Counted from the first letter of the stretch, positions 27,114 to 35,930 are shown. The stretch: 64,000 nt of DNA from an uncultured Gammaproteobacteria bacterium (GCA_943788005.1 CALSOP010000002.1:124001-188000), one strand, 5' to 3'. Notes: generated by a model from the letters alone, not told the origin. Program-made: numbers and translations.

Positions 27114-27260
27114 AAGCTATATGGTGCGGGCATTAGTAAAAAATTTGTAGCGGTTCCCGGTAGTTCAAAGCAATGTAAAAAGCAGCATCTTCCGTATCAG
27201 TTCCACAACAATTTACATGCTAATACATTGTTTTTTAATAAATTTAAGGGGTATCTAATA
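27114..27260 (+). promoter_or_regulatory. Long csp 5' leader, copy 1
   Basis: About 145 bp before the cold-shock gene are shared with the leader of the second csp gene (38961-39107): GCTATATGGTG, TTTGTAGCGGT, CCCGGTAGTTC, CCACAACAA and GCTAATACATTGTTTTTT occur in the same order and spacing. Conservation of non-coding sequence fits a structured cold-shock 5' UTR as known for cspA. Confidence 0.6.
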
Positions 27261-27464
27261 ATGGCTACAGGAACAGTAAAATGGTTTAACGACAGTAAAG
27301 GATTTGGGTTTATTTCACCTTCTGATGGCAGCGCAGACGTGTTTGTTCATCACAGCTCAATCCAGGCTGATGGTTTCAAGTCACTAGCCGAAGGCCAAAG
27401 CGTGAGCTTTGACACCGAGCAGGGTGAAAAAGGACCTAGTGCAATCAACGTGGTTGCACAATAG
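27261..27464 (+). CDS. Cold-shock protein, CspA family (copy 1)
   Basis: 67 residues. Single cold-shock domain that binds single-stranded RNA and DNA: RNP1 KGFGFI and RNP2 VFVHH are both present ([26 protein letters not shown]). Start chosen at ATG 27261; the longer reading from 27228 lies in the leader. Nearly identical to the product at 39108, differing at a few positions, so a paralogue pair. Confidence 0.96.
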   Translation: MATGTVKWFNDSKGFGFISPSDGSADVFVHHSSIQADGFKSLAEGQSVSFDTEQGEKGPSAINVVAQ

Positions 27465-27483
27465 AGTAAATTAGACAGTTTTG

Positions 27484-27525
27484 CCTACATGGATGTAGGT
27501 AGTAGAGCGACGCAGGAAGCCAAAG
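27484..27525 (+). repeat. Dispersed palindromic repeat, copy A
   Basis: CCTACATGGATGTAGG is an almost perfect palindrome, followed by a conserved tail AGAGCGACGCAGGAAGCC. Related sequences occur at 30805-30824 and, in reverse, at 59728-59785. Confidence 0.6.
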
Positions 27526-27540
27526 CCGAAAATTGTCTGT

Positions 27541-27571
27541 AAAAAGCCTCGCTAAAGCGAGGCTTTTTTAT
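27541..27571 (+). terminator. csp copy 1 terminator
   Basis: AAAAAGCCTCGC and GCGAGGCTTTTT pair around a short loop with a trailing T run. Confidence 0.92.
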
Positions 27572-27697
27572 TTCCGTAGCATTAAAACACACTGGCCTTA
27601 TACATTTTCCTTTGGTCTCTTACCTTCTTCAAACGCTTATTTTGCAATAACAAAAAAAGCATCTATAGTTATTCATATATGATATCAATTCTATTTG

Positions 27698-28390
27698 ATG
27701 TTTATGGCTGCCAACAGAGAGCCTGTTGATAATCAGCCAGTCGTTATTGACTATCTGGAAAGAAATCCAAATTTCTTTCTAGACAACCCAACTCTGCTTT
27801 CAAATTTAAACCTCGAACATATTAACGGAAAAAATGTCAGTTCATTGATCGAATATCAAGTTGACCATTTAAGAAAAAATGAGCAAATACTGAAAACGCA
27901 GATAGAAATATTAAGCAAAAATCAGGGACAAAGTGATCGGTTGGCAGAGGAAGCCTATAAACAGTCCTTTGCATTAATGGATGCCACATCCATAGAGTCG
28001 CTTTACGACACCTTGTTTCTATTCCTGAAACGCGAGTATCAATGCAGTCATTTAATGATATTTTTCTTTGTCGAAAAACGGCCACATAAGGACTATCGCA
28101 ATCTCCGATTCAAACCAACTCATTCAAAATTACTCTATTTATTCTCGGGACTGTATAACACCAATAAATCACTGTGTGATAGCCTTCCATCTGAATACAT
28201 AGACGTATTGTTTGGCAAAGAATCGAATAAAATTAAATCCACTGTCACTCTACCGATAAATAATGAAGAACCGTCAGGTTTATTTATATTAGGCAGCCAG
28301 GAATACAATACATACCGACAAGGGTTCTCAATTAACCTATTAAATCATTTAAAAAACATATTCGTAAAACAGTGTAATACGCTACTTTGA
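27698..28390 (+). CDS. DUF484 family protein
   Basis: About 230 residues. VIDYLERNPNFFLDNPTLLSNLNL at the N terminus is the DUF484 signature, followed by a coiled coil (SSLIEYQVDHLRKNEQILKT) and a GAF-like C-terminal domain ending in LFILGSQEYNTY. In other gammaproteobacteria this gene lies between dapF and xerC; here it stands alone next to mtdB. Function unknown. ATG at 27698 or 27704 both possible. Confidence 0.82.
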   Translation: MFMAANREPVDNQPVVIDYLERNPNFFLDNPTLLSNLNLEHINGKNVSSLIEYQVDHLRKNEQILKTQIEILSKNQGQSDRLAEEAYKQSFALMDATSIESLYDTLFLFLKREYQCSHLMIFFFVEKRPHKDYRNLRFKPTHSKLLYLFSGLYNTNKSLCDSLPSEYIDVLFGKESNKIKSTVTLPINNEEPSGLFILGSQEYNTYRQGFSINLLNHLKNIFVKQCNTLL

Positions 28391-28473
28391 TAGTTTATGA
28401 ATTAAAAAGTGTTTTAGTAAAATGATTTAAGGACTCTGTAGATACTGCATCTAAATAGCGATGCCAAAAATGG

Positions 28474-29370
28474 TTATTTGGCAGCAAAAACCCTTGCAAT
28501 TTCAAAGGCCTTTTCATGATCAACATAGATCGGTTTATCTGACTCCCGCATCATTTCAAATAAGCGGTGATGCACTTTATTTTTTATATGACCAACCTTC
28601 AAAGCACCGATAGCAACGGCCTTTTTCGGCGTGAAATCGAGTTCTTTGCCCATGTCATTTATATCAACCCCTTCAATGCCCGCTGGGGGAACTGCGTTTG
28701 CATCAGTCGCGACTATTAATTCTGGGGCCTGCTCCAATTGAGGTTTTGAAATAACCTGAAGACCTGCCTTAGCTGCATTGATTATGACATTTGATGTCTG
28801 TAATAAGTTTTCAATGGCCTCATCCGAACCAATATTCTTACCCTGCATATTTACATCAAAGCGTGCGTTATATTCATCGGCTATAGCTTGACCGACCTTT
28901 TCCCCTCGTGTGCTACCAAGAAAAACTTTCGCACCGCATTTTGATGCCAAGATACCGGAACACACACCGACAGGTCCGGTTCCACCCAGAACATGTATTG
29001 TCTTACCTTCCAGTGATTCGTTGCTTATGTTTTTTACCCATACTTCTACGCAGGCAACCATTGCCGCTGCCGTTGTAATTGCACCACTTGGATCAGCAAA
29101 TATTGATACCTCAAATGGTGGGGCCATGGCGGCCTTAGCACGATAGAACATGTCTATAGCCAAACCATAATCACGACCACCAATAAAAATACCCGTGCGT
29201 TGCGAGCCTTGTGAGTAGATAAGATCTTGTGTCAGGTAATGGATGTCATCGAGAGCAACTTCTGTGTAGGGGACAACACCTTCAATCTTGGCACTATGAG
29301 CCATATTAACGTCAAACGGGCTGACATTTTTGGTAGGGGTAAATATATGTACAAAATAACGTTCGTCCAT
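28474..29370 (-). CDS. mtdB: NAD(P)-dependent methylene-H4MPT dehydrogenase
   Basis: 298 residues. Oxidises methylene-tetrahydromethanopterin in the cytoplasmic formaldehyde oxidation route. The N-terminal domain reads FVHIFTPTKNVSPFDVNMA, and a Rossmann domain follows with HVLGGTGPVGVCSGILAS. GGRDYGLAIDMFYRAKAAM and ATDANAVPPAGIEGVD are typical of MtdB. Its presence shows that this organism uses the archaeal-type H4MPT pathway, although no other H4MPT gene (fae, mch, fhc) is in the window. Stands alone here. Confidence 0.93.
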   Translation of the reverse strand: MDERYFVHIFTPTKNVSPFDVNMAHSAKIEGVVPYTEVALDDIHYLTQDLIYSQGSQRTGIFIGGRDYGLAIDMFYRAKAAMAPPFEVSIFADPSGAITTAAAMVACVEVWVKNISNESLEGKTIHVLGGTGPVGVCSGILASKCGAKVFLGSTRGEKVGQAIADEYNARFDVNMQGKNIGSDEAIENLLQTSNVIINAAKAGLQVISKPQLEQAPELIVATDANAVPPAGIEGVDINDMGKELDFTPKKAVAIGALKVGHIKNKVHHRLFEMMRESDKPIYVDHEKAFEIARVFAAK

Positions 29371-29465
29371 GTTTCATAATAGCATGACGAAAAATAATTA
29401 TGTAACCCAAGCGGGAGACAATTTAATGATTGAGATCTCTGATAACTTTAATTGTTATAAATAAT

Positions 29466-29795
29466 TTATTGAAAGCTTACACTTTTATAAAATGGAGAAT
29501 CCATACCCTTACTTCCTTCTTCTACGACATCTCCATTAAATAGCTTTACCGACAAGTTACCATTAATCTGCTTTGTGAAAGGTATTAGAAGTTCATCAAT
29601 ATACTTTTGAGCACAATCGAGCGATGTGAATTCATAAAAACCACCAACAGTATGGTTATTAATGCCGCTAAGCCAAGTCTTGGATTTCAATCCTTCGAAC
29701 TTCTTCATTTCAGGGTTGATAGATTTCCAATCAACCTGATCAAATGGGACTGAGACCTGATACTCAGCATAAAGAAATATTTTTTCCTGGCTCAT
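29466..29795 (-). CDS. YdhR-like putative monooxygenase
   Basis: 109 residues. A ferredoxin-like alpha+beta barrel of the YdhR type is suggested by FLYAEYQVSVPFDQVDW, GLKSKTWLSGINNHTVGGFYEF and ALDCAQKY-like SLDCAQKYIDELLIPF. Function unproven. The start at 29795 has an AGGAG seven bases upstream; a second ATG directly before it is also possible. Confidence 0.75.
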   Translation of the reverse strand: MSQEKIFLYAEYQVSVPFDQVDWKSINPEMKKFEGLKSKTWLSGINNHTVGGFYEFTSLDCAQKYIDELLIPFTKQINGNLSVKLFNGDVVEEGSKGMDSPFYKSVSFQ

Positions 29796-29878
29796 CATTT
29801 ATCTCCTAAAAAATAGAATTTTTATCAGACCCTACTTATTTCATATTAAAGGGCACTGCACTTTTAAACCCGGGATTT

Positions 29879-30208
29879 CTATAGCACTCCACCAAGGTAC
29901 CCACTTAAAAAGAAATAAATCATCACAATAACCATAAGCAGATAAAGAAGTAGGAACAAGGATGAAATTATTTTAGTGGGGATAATCTCTGAATATACCA
30001 AACACTTATAACTACTAAATATCCCTAATATAAATAAAATGAATCCCAGCGAAAGACCAATCGCAAACGTGTGAAAGGTTTCATCATTATTGATTGTTTC
30101 GGGAAAACTAATGCCAAGGTAAGGCGTTAAATTAAGTAACACAATAGGGACTAGAGTGATTACCCAATAAATAACCTTAATTCTTGTTTTATCTTCTGTC
30201 ACTTCCAA
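29879..30208 (-). CDS. Four-helix membrane protein, unknown
   Basis: 109 residues, four hydrophobic helices (VIYWVITLVPIVLLNLTPYL, FAIGLSLGFILFILGIFSSY, IISSLFLLLYLLMVIVMIYF). No family recognised. The neighbouring YdhR-like gene ends 80 bp away, so an operon is unlikely. Confidence 0.45.
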   Translation of the reverse strand: MEVTEDKTRIKVIYWVITLVPIVLLNLTPYLGISFPETINNDETFHTFAIGLSLGFILFILGIFSSYKCLVYSEIIPTKIISSLFLLLYLLMVIVMIYFFLSGYLGGVL

Positions 30209-30556
30209 AGGAATCCCGCCTGTTTTGATATTCGATTTATAAATCGATCTTAAGTTACAGATAAAATGAAATCTACTGGAAAATCAAACCAAGATAATTT
30301 TCTTAAAGTGATGATATTTCGACATCCTGACGATTATTCATCAAATATCCAAATAATATTTAGTATTCGGTAGCATTATTATTTCGTGATTAGTAATAAC
30401 CGTTTTACCTATGGCTAATGGAATTGAGGTGTCTGTCACACCTTATTGAATAATTGTGACTCAGTTGACAAATACTATATCCCATATGACCCAAATCATT
30501 AACTTGGCACTTCTGTTGCAATAGATTATTTAATACTGATTCTTGGAGATGAGAAA
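30209..30556 (+). other. Intergenic, nothing recognised
   Basis: 348 bp of AT-rich sequence between divergent small membrane-protein genes. No coding, RNA or repeat signal stands out; it should carry promoters for both neighbours. Confidence 0.4.
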
Positions 30557-30763
30557 ATGAAAAATTTAAATCTTAATATACCACTATCGATTATTTCAGT
30601 AGGCGTCATGTTATTTCTATTTGCGCCTTCCGGGTTGTTTTCCTCTTATACTATTCAAGAAATATCTGTGGCCGGTTTATTGGTCGAATTGCTTGGGATC
30701 ATAATCGGGTCAATTATGTTTTATAGACATAAAGTAACTGAGATAAGTTTGGAAGAAATGTAA
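30557..30763 (+). CDS. Small two-helix membrane protein, unknown
   Basis: 68 residues with two hydrophobic segments (IPLSIISVGVMLFLFAPSG and AGLLVELLGIIIGSIMFY) and a charged tail. A GGAGATGAG ribosome site precedes the ATG. No family recognised. Confidence 0.5.
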   Translation: MKNLNLNIPLSIISVGVMLFLFAPSGLFSSYTIQEISVAGLLVELLGIIIGSIMFYRHKVTEISLEEM

Positions 30764-30804
30764 ATTGAAAAGGAATTAAAATATACAACTGCATGAAGCT
30801 CAAC

Positions 30805-30824
30805 TGCCTACACGGATGCAGGTA
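30805..30824 (+). repeat. Dispersed palindromic repeat, copy B
   Basis: TGCCTACACGGATGCAGGTA matches copy A with a few changes. The next 180 bp hold further GGTAGAG and CTACATGGA pieces that look like diverged partial copies. The stretch 30764-31023 has no gene. Confidence 0.5.
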
Positions 30825-31023
30825 AGGGGCATGAGCACGACTACATGGACCCTCTCGGTACCCCTTGAGGTGTTTGTGGGGGAGGTAGAGTCGTATCAGG
30901 AAGTGTGAAGCCTACTCTTGAGTGCAATGACAAAGGTAGAGCACCAACAGTTGGCACTTTAGGTAACGCCTGGAACAGTTACAGAGCACACAGAGCTTGA
31001 TTCAGTATAAGATTATCAATTTT

Positions 31024-31396
31024 TTATCTTTCTTTAGCCATAAGGTCTTTGAAGAAACCGAAGATATCTTTCTCGACATAATCTTTGAATTCACCTGCAT
31101 CAAAGAAAACTGAAAAACATTTACTGCAACTCTCATAATGAATGTGCGGTTGATCAGCGACAACCATTTTTATCATTGTTGCAGAACAACTTGGACAACA
31201 AATATCTCCTTTTCTATCGAATACTTTTCCGAATGCAGAATCCCCCAGTATCAATTTCATCCGCATCTTTTTTTTGTTTCAGAAATTCATGCTTTGCATG
31301 ATCAAACCAGAGGCCTTTGCAGGATGAACAGCGTTTAACAATCACATTATAAATTTCAACGTCTTCCATTTCTGCATCGCATTTTGGGCATTGCAT
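31024..31396 (-). pseudogene. TFIIB-type zinc-ribbon protein, single frameshift
   Basis: The first frame gives MQCPKCDAEMEDVEIYNVIV then KRCSSCKGLWFDHAKHEFLKQKK, a zf-TFIIB ribbon. The second frame continues DSAFGKVFDRKGDICCPSCSA, MIKMVVADQPHIHYESCSKC and FFDAGEFKDYVEKD, a second ribbon. The break is at a run of five C on the plus strand (31244-31248); one base fewer would restore a 123-residue double zinc-ribbon protein. This may be a real mutation or a homopolymer error. It is divergent from the small DUF3149-like gene, with FNR-like sites between. Confidence 0.8.
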
Positions 31397-31513
31397 ATAA
31401 ATTCTCCTTATTTTTAAAAGGGTATAGCTTACTCAAACACCAATTCCTTTAGCCTACTGTCCTCTAAAGCTGGACGTATTCTATAGAATCTAACAAGTTC
31501 ATTAGTTTTGATA

Positions 31514-31527
31514 TTGATCTAAATCAA
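31514..31527. promoter_or_regulatory. FNR/ANR-type box 1
   Basis: TTGATCTAAATCAA matches the palindrome TTGAT-N4-ATCAA perfectly. It lies between divergent genes, 118 bp upstream of the zinc-ribbon gene start. Confidence 0.65.
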
Positions 31528-31589
31528 CATTGTAATTTTAAAAAAAGAATGAAATGTAAAACTTGTGTCCATTATCAAATCAGTAAAAA

Positions 31590-31603
31590 TTGATCTTGAT
31601 CAA
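31590..31603 (+). promoter_or_regulatory. FNR/ANR-type box 2, DUF3149-like gene promoter
   Basis: TTGATCTTGATCAA is a perfect TTGAT-N4-ATCAA site. A TAATTT -10-like hexamer follows at 31625-31630, which would place the site near -41 from the start of transcription, the usual class II activator position. Confidence 0.7.
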
Positions 31604-31666
31604 AAATATTTTTCGACAGTGTTTTAATTTATACATAATTACCTAAAAAATATTGGAGAATAGATA

Positions 31667-31798
31667 ATGGAGCTATGGTTGAAACTACTATTCGGCAATC
31701 CTATTGGATTGATGTCAATGATTGTCGTTTTCATAACCTTTGTGATCATCAGTTATTTCTTATATATGCTTTATAATAAATCAAAACCTAAATCCTAA
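31667..31798 (+). CDS. Small membrane protein, DUF3149-like
   Basis: 43 residues: MELWLKLLFGNPIGLMSMIV, one transmembrane helix, then LYNKSKPKS. The pattern of a short amphipathic start, one helix and a basic tail resembles DUF3149. TTGGAGAA ribosome site 9 bp before the ATG. The promoter has a class II FNR-type site, so it is probably expressed at low oxygen. Confidence 0.68.
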   Translation: MELWLKLLFGNPIGLMSMIVVFITFVIISYFLYMLYNKSKPKS

Positions 31799-31986
31799 CT
31801 TAGGTAATCATTGATAATTTACAACCACTACAGGAATCTAGGCGTATTCTTACTTCTGCAACAATATCTATCGAGCCTGTTTCACAGTTTATTTTATTAC
31901 AGAGCCTTTCCAACTCATTTACAAAAAATGATTACCTTATTAAGTAAGCATCTTTACTTAATTTATTCCAATAAGGACACATTCTA

Positions 31987-32658
31987 ATGATAGTAGAGAG
32001 AACTAAATTGGTTGCCGAGAGGAATGAAATTCGTTCAAAAATAATGGCTATGGGCCAGGACTCGGTTAATCTATTAAACCAGTTCAAGGAAGCATTGGTT
32101 CATCTTGATGTCGCACGCGCGGAAAATATTACAAATGGAGATGAACGTTTTAATCATCTTTATCAGAGCATCCATGATGAATGCTTAGTCATGATCGCGC
32201 GCCAACAACCAGTCGCATCCGACTTGAGGGAAGTTATATCTGATCTTCAGATTGCCATCGAACTTGAACGAATTGCAGATCACATTGCTTCAGCAGCCCG
32301 AATCGTACATACCTTATCGGTCGCTGCCATCCCACCAGTCTGGGATAAGATTATAAACATGGTCAGTCAAACTTCAGACATGATGAGTAATATGCTAGCC
32401 GCTTTCCATGATATGGATGGGGAAAAAGCAGAAGCAATCGCTACCAGCGATGATGATATAGACAGGATGGACCAACAAATTGTCACTGAAATAATCGATT
32501 ACATGAAGTCAAACACAGAAGCTATCGAAAACGGCACCCACCTCATCTGGCTAGTGCATGATATAGAACGTATCGCGGACCGTGTCACTAATATCGGCGA
32601 ACAAATTGTCTTTAACGCCTCGGGTAAAATAGCCGACTGGAATGTCTCTAAAGCTTAA
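31987..32658 (+). CDS. phoU: PhoU-like phosphate-signalling protein
   Basis: 223 residues. Two three-helix PhoU repeats with metal-binding acidic motifs: LERIADHIASAARIVHTL near residue 96 and DIERIADRVTNIGEQIVF near 200. PhoU restrains PhoR and phosphate uptake. No pst or phoBR genes adjoin it, which is unusual; it may serve another transporter or be transcribed alone. TAAGGACAC ribosome-site region. Confidence 0.88.
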   Translation: MIVERTKLVAERNEIRSKIMAMGQDSVNLLNQFKEALVHLDVARAENITNGDERFNHLYQSIHDECLVMIARQQPVASDLREVISDLQIAIELERIADHIASAARIVHTLSVAAIPPVWDKIINMVSQTSDMMSNMLAAFHDMDGEKAEAIATSDDDIDRMDQQIVTEIIDYMKSNTEAIENGTHLIWLVHDIERIADRVTNIGEQIVFNASGKIADWNVSKA

Positions 32659-32772
32659 GCTAACCAGTTAAATAGGGGGCAGATCACAATTTTTATGTCT
32701 CCCTCCTCTAGTTGCATCCACAAAACCGACATCTATCACCTGATGTTTTATAGTTTATAGTCCCTGTCCGCT

Positions 32773-33543
32773 TTAACTATCAGTAATAAACTCATACGAA
32801 CAGGTATCAATCACCTGCCCTTCTTTACCAAAAGAACGCTCAGAAAAGAACACTTCTCCCTGTTTGTCTATTATTAACACTGTTGAACTACGTGTACCGT
32901 AGCCATCAAATTTTACAAACAGCGGCGAAAGACTACGTTCCCATTCAAGACTTACTCCCGTTGAAGGCAGTTCGCTATCGGCGGCTATAGTCTTATCAGC
33001 AAGTAGGTCAAATAGCTTTTCTGGTTCCGGTTTTTTACTTGCTTCGATGACTTTCTCTAACGCAAGCTTGCCCTTTGTCACTTTTGGCCAGGGACTATCC
33101 AGCATACCATTACTAATGCCGTACAAACCGGGCTTTAATGTCTGATATTCATCTTCAAGGCTGCTAAAAAACAATAATGATTGTTTATCTCCCACCAGAA
33201 AATTAAATTCATCGTATGCATTGCTTTGTAACATAACTTTTTGAATATAGTCTTCGGCGGATTCGTTGCCTTTCAGATAATCACTTACCAAAGAGCCTCT
33301 AGAAATCGCATCAGGTTTATTCTGTGATGGTTCACGATAATTGGTGACGGCAGCGATGCGACCATCTTTATTAACCCCCATCCATGTACCACCCTTGTGT
33401 AAATCCCTCCCAGCGAGCATTGAGGGGCAATCATGCCAAAATGATGCAGCTTCGGTAGGACGTTCGAAAAATTCATCCCGATTCGCTGCCAAAATAATCG
33501 GATATTCCGGGTGTTTGTTAAAACTAAATAAGAGTAAGCACAT
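32773..33543 (-). CDS. NRDE/TANGO2 family protein
   Basis: 256 residues. It starts MCLLLFSFNKHPEYPIILAA and contains the name-giving NRDEFFERPTEAASFW; GRDLHKGGTWMGVNKDGRIAAVTNYRE follows. These are the conserved blocks of the family. The conserved N-terminal Cys2 suggests an Ntn-hydrolase-like activation. Function in bacteria unknown; eukaryotic relatives affect heme and lipid handling. Confidence 0.87.
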   Translation of the reverse strand: MCLLLFSFNKHPEYPIILAANRDEFFERPTEAASFWHDCPSMLAGRDLHKGGTWMGVNKDGRIAAVTNYREPSQNKPDAISRGSLVSDYLKGNESAEDYIQKVMLQSNAYDEFNFLVGDKQSLLFFSSLEDEYQTLKPGLYGISNGMLDSPWPKVTKGKLALEKVIEASKKPEPEKLFDLLADKTIAADSELPSTGVSLEWERSLSPLFVKFDGYGTRSSTVLIIDKQGEVFFSERSFGKEGQVIDTCSYEFITDS

Positions 33544-33628
33544 AGCACAGTGTTATAAAAAGGAGCTTTGTAAGAAGCGCATGGATGTCATTGAGCGACC
33601 CACTAATTAATTTTTTTACATCCCTAAT

Positions 33629-34105
33629 TCAACAATCATCAATATTAAATTCGGCAGTAGCTAGCTTAATGCCATCATTACCAGAAAACTCATAGCTATA
33701 TATCAAACCTAGCTTCATTCTTTCCATTACTTCATCATTGTTGCAAATACTCTTTTTTATAATCTTCTTCACTTTTTTATTAAATCGTTCATCATCAAAT
33801 TCTTCAGATGAAAAAGTTGTATAGGTATATCTAGTCACCAACCTTGGGCCAGGTTCCACCGATATACTGTCTGCTCGGGTGTCCTCATCAACTTGTTTTG
33901 GCAACCCATCATTCAAATTAACAACTTCAAGCTCCAGATTTCTCATCGATGATTCTATTGTTTCTTCTTCGGGAATTTCGTGGTTGCCAACGTCTACTGA
34001 ATGAGCAGCACTTGACATAAAATGGACGTTCACATAATAAGCAACCACACTGGTGATTATTATTAGTAGACTAAAGCTTAATATGGGGTGTTTAGTTATT
34101 TGCAT
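33629..34105 (-). CDS. Membrane-anchored protein, unknown
   Basis: 158 residues. One N-terminal transmembrane segment (ILSFSLLIIITSVVAYYVNV), then a hydrophilic periplasmic part rich in acidic residues and two late cysteines (SICNNDE and NIDDC), possibly a disulfide. No family recognised. It ends close to the NRDE gene but with an 85-bp gap. Confidence 0.5.
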   Translation of the reverse strand: MQITKHPILSFSLLIIITSVVAYYVNVHFMSSAAHSVDVGNHEIPEEETIESSMRNLELEVVNLNDGLPKQVDEDTRADSISVEPGPRLVTRYTYTTFSSEEFDDERFNKKVKKIIKKSICNNDEVMERMKLGLIYSYEFSGNDGIKLATAEFNIDDC

Positions 34106-34125
34106 TTTTTCTCACTATTTATTAA

Positions 34126-34341
34126 TTAGGAGTTATCTAATTTTTCCATTCTATCGTACATTACAATACTGTTCGTTACCGCTACGTTTAAAGAATATTC
34201 ATCCGGTAATATTTACCACAGACTGATATTGCTCCACGATCTGTGGTGACAAACCGCTAATTTCATTACCCACTAAATAGTCAATCCTATCAGGATCCTC
34301 AAGTTCAGTTAAAGCGATAGAGTCAAATCAGCCTATGCTTT
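34126..34341 (-). pseudogene. RNA 2'-O-methyltransferase (SpoU/TrmH family), 3' remnant
   Basis: The minus strand holds IALTELEDPDRIDYLVGNEI then SGLSPQIVEQYQSVVNI in one frame, and YSLNVAVTNSIVMYDRMEKL in the next. These are SPOUT motifs 2 and 3 (GNE.SG and the SLNVA knot motif) at the C terminus of the family. A frameshift near 34208 separates them, and a stop lies just upstream; the N-terminal two thirds are gone. A decayed gene. Confidence 0.75.
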
Positions 34342-34431
34342 TTTACGTCTCTTTGCTCATAGCATAAAAATGTCTGAGCACCAGTCTTCTTATATTCAGA
34401 ATATTTTTAAGATTTTCTAGAGATACAAGCC

Positions 34432-34445
34432 TTGATCTAGATCAA
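34432..34445 (+). promoter_or_regulatory. FNR/ANR-type box, universal stress protein promoter
   Basis: TTGATCTAGATCAA is a perfect site. TATTAT at 34467-34472 is a good -10 hexamer; the box centre would then be near -41. The spacing from box centre to -10 is the same as at the DUF3149-like gene. Confidence 0.72.
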
Positions 34446-34549
34446 GACAGACCCAGAACATTGTTCTATTATTTAATTAAAGAGATAAAGGCTAATGCTT
34501 ATTTTGCTAACCAGATTATTTAGAACCTATTTTATTGCAGAGTAAAATT

Positions 34550-35464
34550 ATGAATAAAAAAATTCTTGTTGCGGTACATTCTGGGCATACTGACACGCCA
34601 GCTATTCAACGCGCTCTTTCATTGGCTAGTGCTACTACCGATGTGGATATTATGCTCTATAGCGCTGTATATGATGAATACATTCCAAATCTAAATGTCG
34701 TTGCAGACCAAATACAAAAATTGCATCAAAAGATGCTCGATTCAGAAATAAAAAAACTTGAAGAAATCAAAAGTCATTTAGTACAAGCCGCTAAATCAGT
34801 AGAGATTGAGGCGCAATGGGAGCCTTCCGTAACTGATGGCATCACCAAAGCTGCAAAACAATTTAATGCCGACTTGATTATAGTTTCGAGTACTCGTCAT
34901 ACATCACTGACTCGATTATTTTTGTCTAACACCGATTGGGAAATATTGCGGCATGTCCATATGCCGATACTATTTGCTCACCAGCATGAGAATAAACCTT
35001 ACAAGAAAGTAGTCATCGCTGTTGAATCTGCCTATAACAATGACCACACATTAAAATTAGAAGATCGAATGATAGCTATTGGCAGATCTATCTGCGAAAC
35101 GTTTAATGGCGAATTACATTTAGCACATGCTCATCCTGCTCAACCTAGCATGACAAGCATGGATTACATGATACCAGCTGAATTAAATGAAAAATTGAAA
35201 CAAGAACATGAGGGCGCCTTAAATCAACAAGCCTCCAGGCATAATATCAATGAACACAACACTCACTTTCTTGAAGATTATCCACGTATAGCAATTCCAA
35301 AACTTGCCAATGACATAGATGCCGATTTAGTTGTCATGGGACTGGTTTCTCGCAGTTTTATAGATCGGTTTTTAATCGGCTCTACGACCGAGTACCTTTT
35401 AGACCATTTGGAATGTGATGTTTTAACAGTTCACGCAAACTACATAGATGACGCTTTAAATTAA
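34550..35464 (+). CDS. Universal stress protein with two UspA domains (UspE-like)
   Basis: About 304 residues, two tandem Usp domains: first MNKKILVAVHSGHTDTPAIQ to MPILFAHQ, second KKVVIAVESAYNNDHT to VLTVHAN. The second carries the nucleotide-loop motif VVMGLVSRSFIDRFLIGSTTEYLLDH (G-2x-G-9x-G-S/T type). Tandem Usp proteins such as UspE respond to stress and low oxygen, consistent with the FNR-type box upstream. ATG 34550 preferred over TTG 34535. Confidence 0.88.
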   Translation: MNKKILVAVHSGHTDTPAIQRALSLASATTDVDIMLYSAVYDEYIPNLNVVADQIQKLHQKMLDSEIKKLEEIKSHLVQAAKSVEIEAQWEPSVTDGITKAAKQFNADLIIVSSTRHTSLTRLFLSNTDWEILRHVHMPILFAHQHENKPYKKVVIAVESAYNNDHTLKLEDRMIAIGRSICETFNGELHLAHAHPAQPSMTSMDYMIPAELNEKLKQEHEGALNQQASRHNINEHNTHFLEDYPRIAIPKLANDIDADLVVMGLVSRSFIDRFLIGSTTEYLLDHLECDVLTVHANYIDDALN

Positions 35465-35483
35465 AGGGCCTGCCCCCTATTTT

Positions 35484-35930
35484 TCAAATAATTAAATTAT
35501 TATCTTCAATTAAGTTAAAGCGTTCACAGACAAGCAACATATCGAAACTAAACCCGTCATTACGCTCATAGTATTGCTGATTATCACGCCGCCAAGCTTC
35601 AAGCGAATCATTCTCCCCTTCTGCTAAGGCAAAGGATTCATAGACATAACAAAACTTAGTAATCGCAATATCAATCGTCTCTATTTCCAAAGTCGGAGAG
35701 CCATTTCAATTCAAAACAATATCCTGTCTTTCCACAACAGGCATTGCTTCAATCCCAGAATCATAACCACGAAGCGCTCAGCAAGTAGCTGTCTTCTTAA
35801 CCGATCGAACTAAAGTAAGTAACTGGTGACACAATGCTTCACTATCGCCAAAAGTAAATGATTCCACATTGGGATGAAACCAAAAGTAGGCGCTTTAGGC
35901 GATCTCGGGAACATATTTTCGAAGCCTGAG
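35484..35930 (-). pseudogene. ASCH-domain protein, disrupted by nonsense codons
   Basis: Reading leftward in one frame: WFHPNVESFTFGDSEALCHQ, then VRSVKKTATC, stop, ALRGYDSGIEAMPVVERQDI, VLN, stop, NGSPTLEIETIDIAITKF, ALAEGENDSLEAWRRDNQQY and DMLLVCERFNLIED. This is an ASCH domain over its length. Both interruptions are TGA codons at positions that single substitutions (GGA, TGG) would repair. Upstream of about 35920 the frame also fails. ASCH proteins bind RNA or nucleobases. Only the last 68 residues remain open (35484-35690). Confidence 0.78.

Noticed and set aside
35484-35930. TGA recoding (tryptophan or selenocysteine) in the ASCH gene
   Set aside because: TGA is used as a normal stop elsewhere, the first TGA falls at a usual glycine position, and no SECIS-like hairpin stands out.
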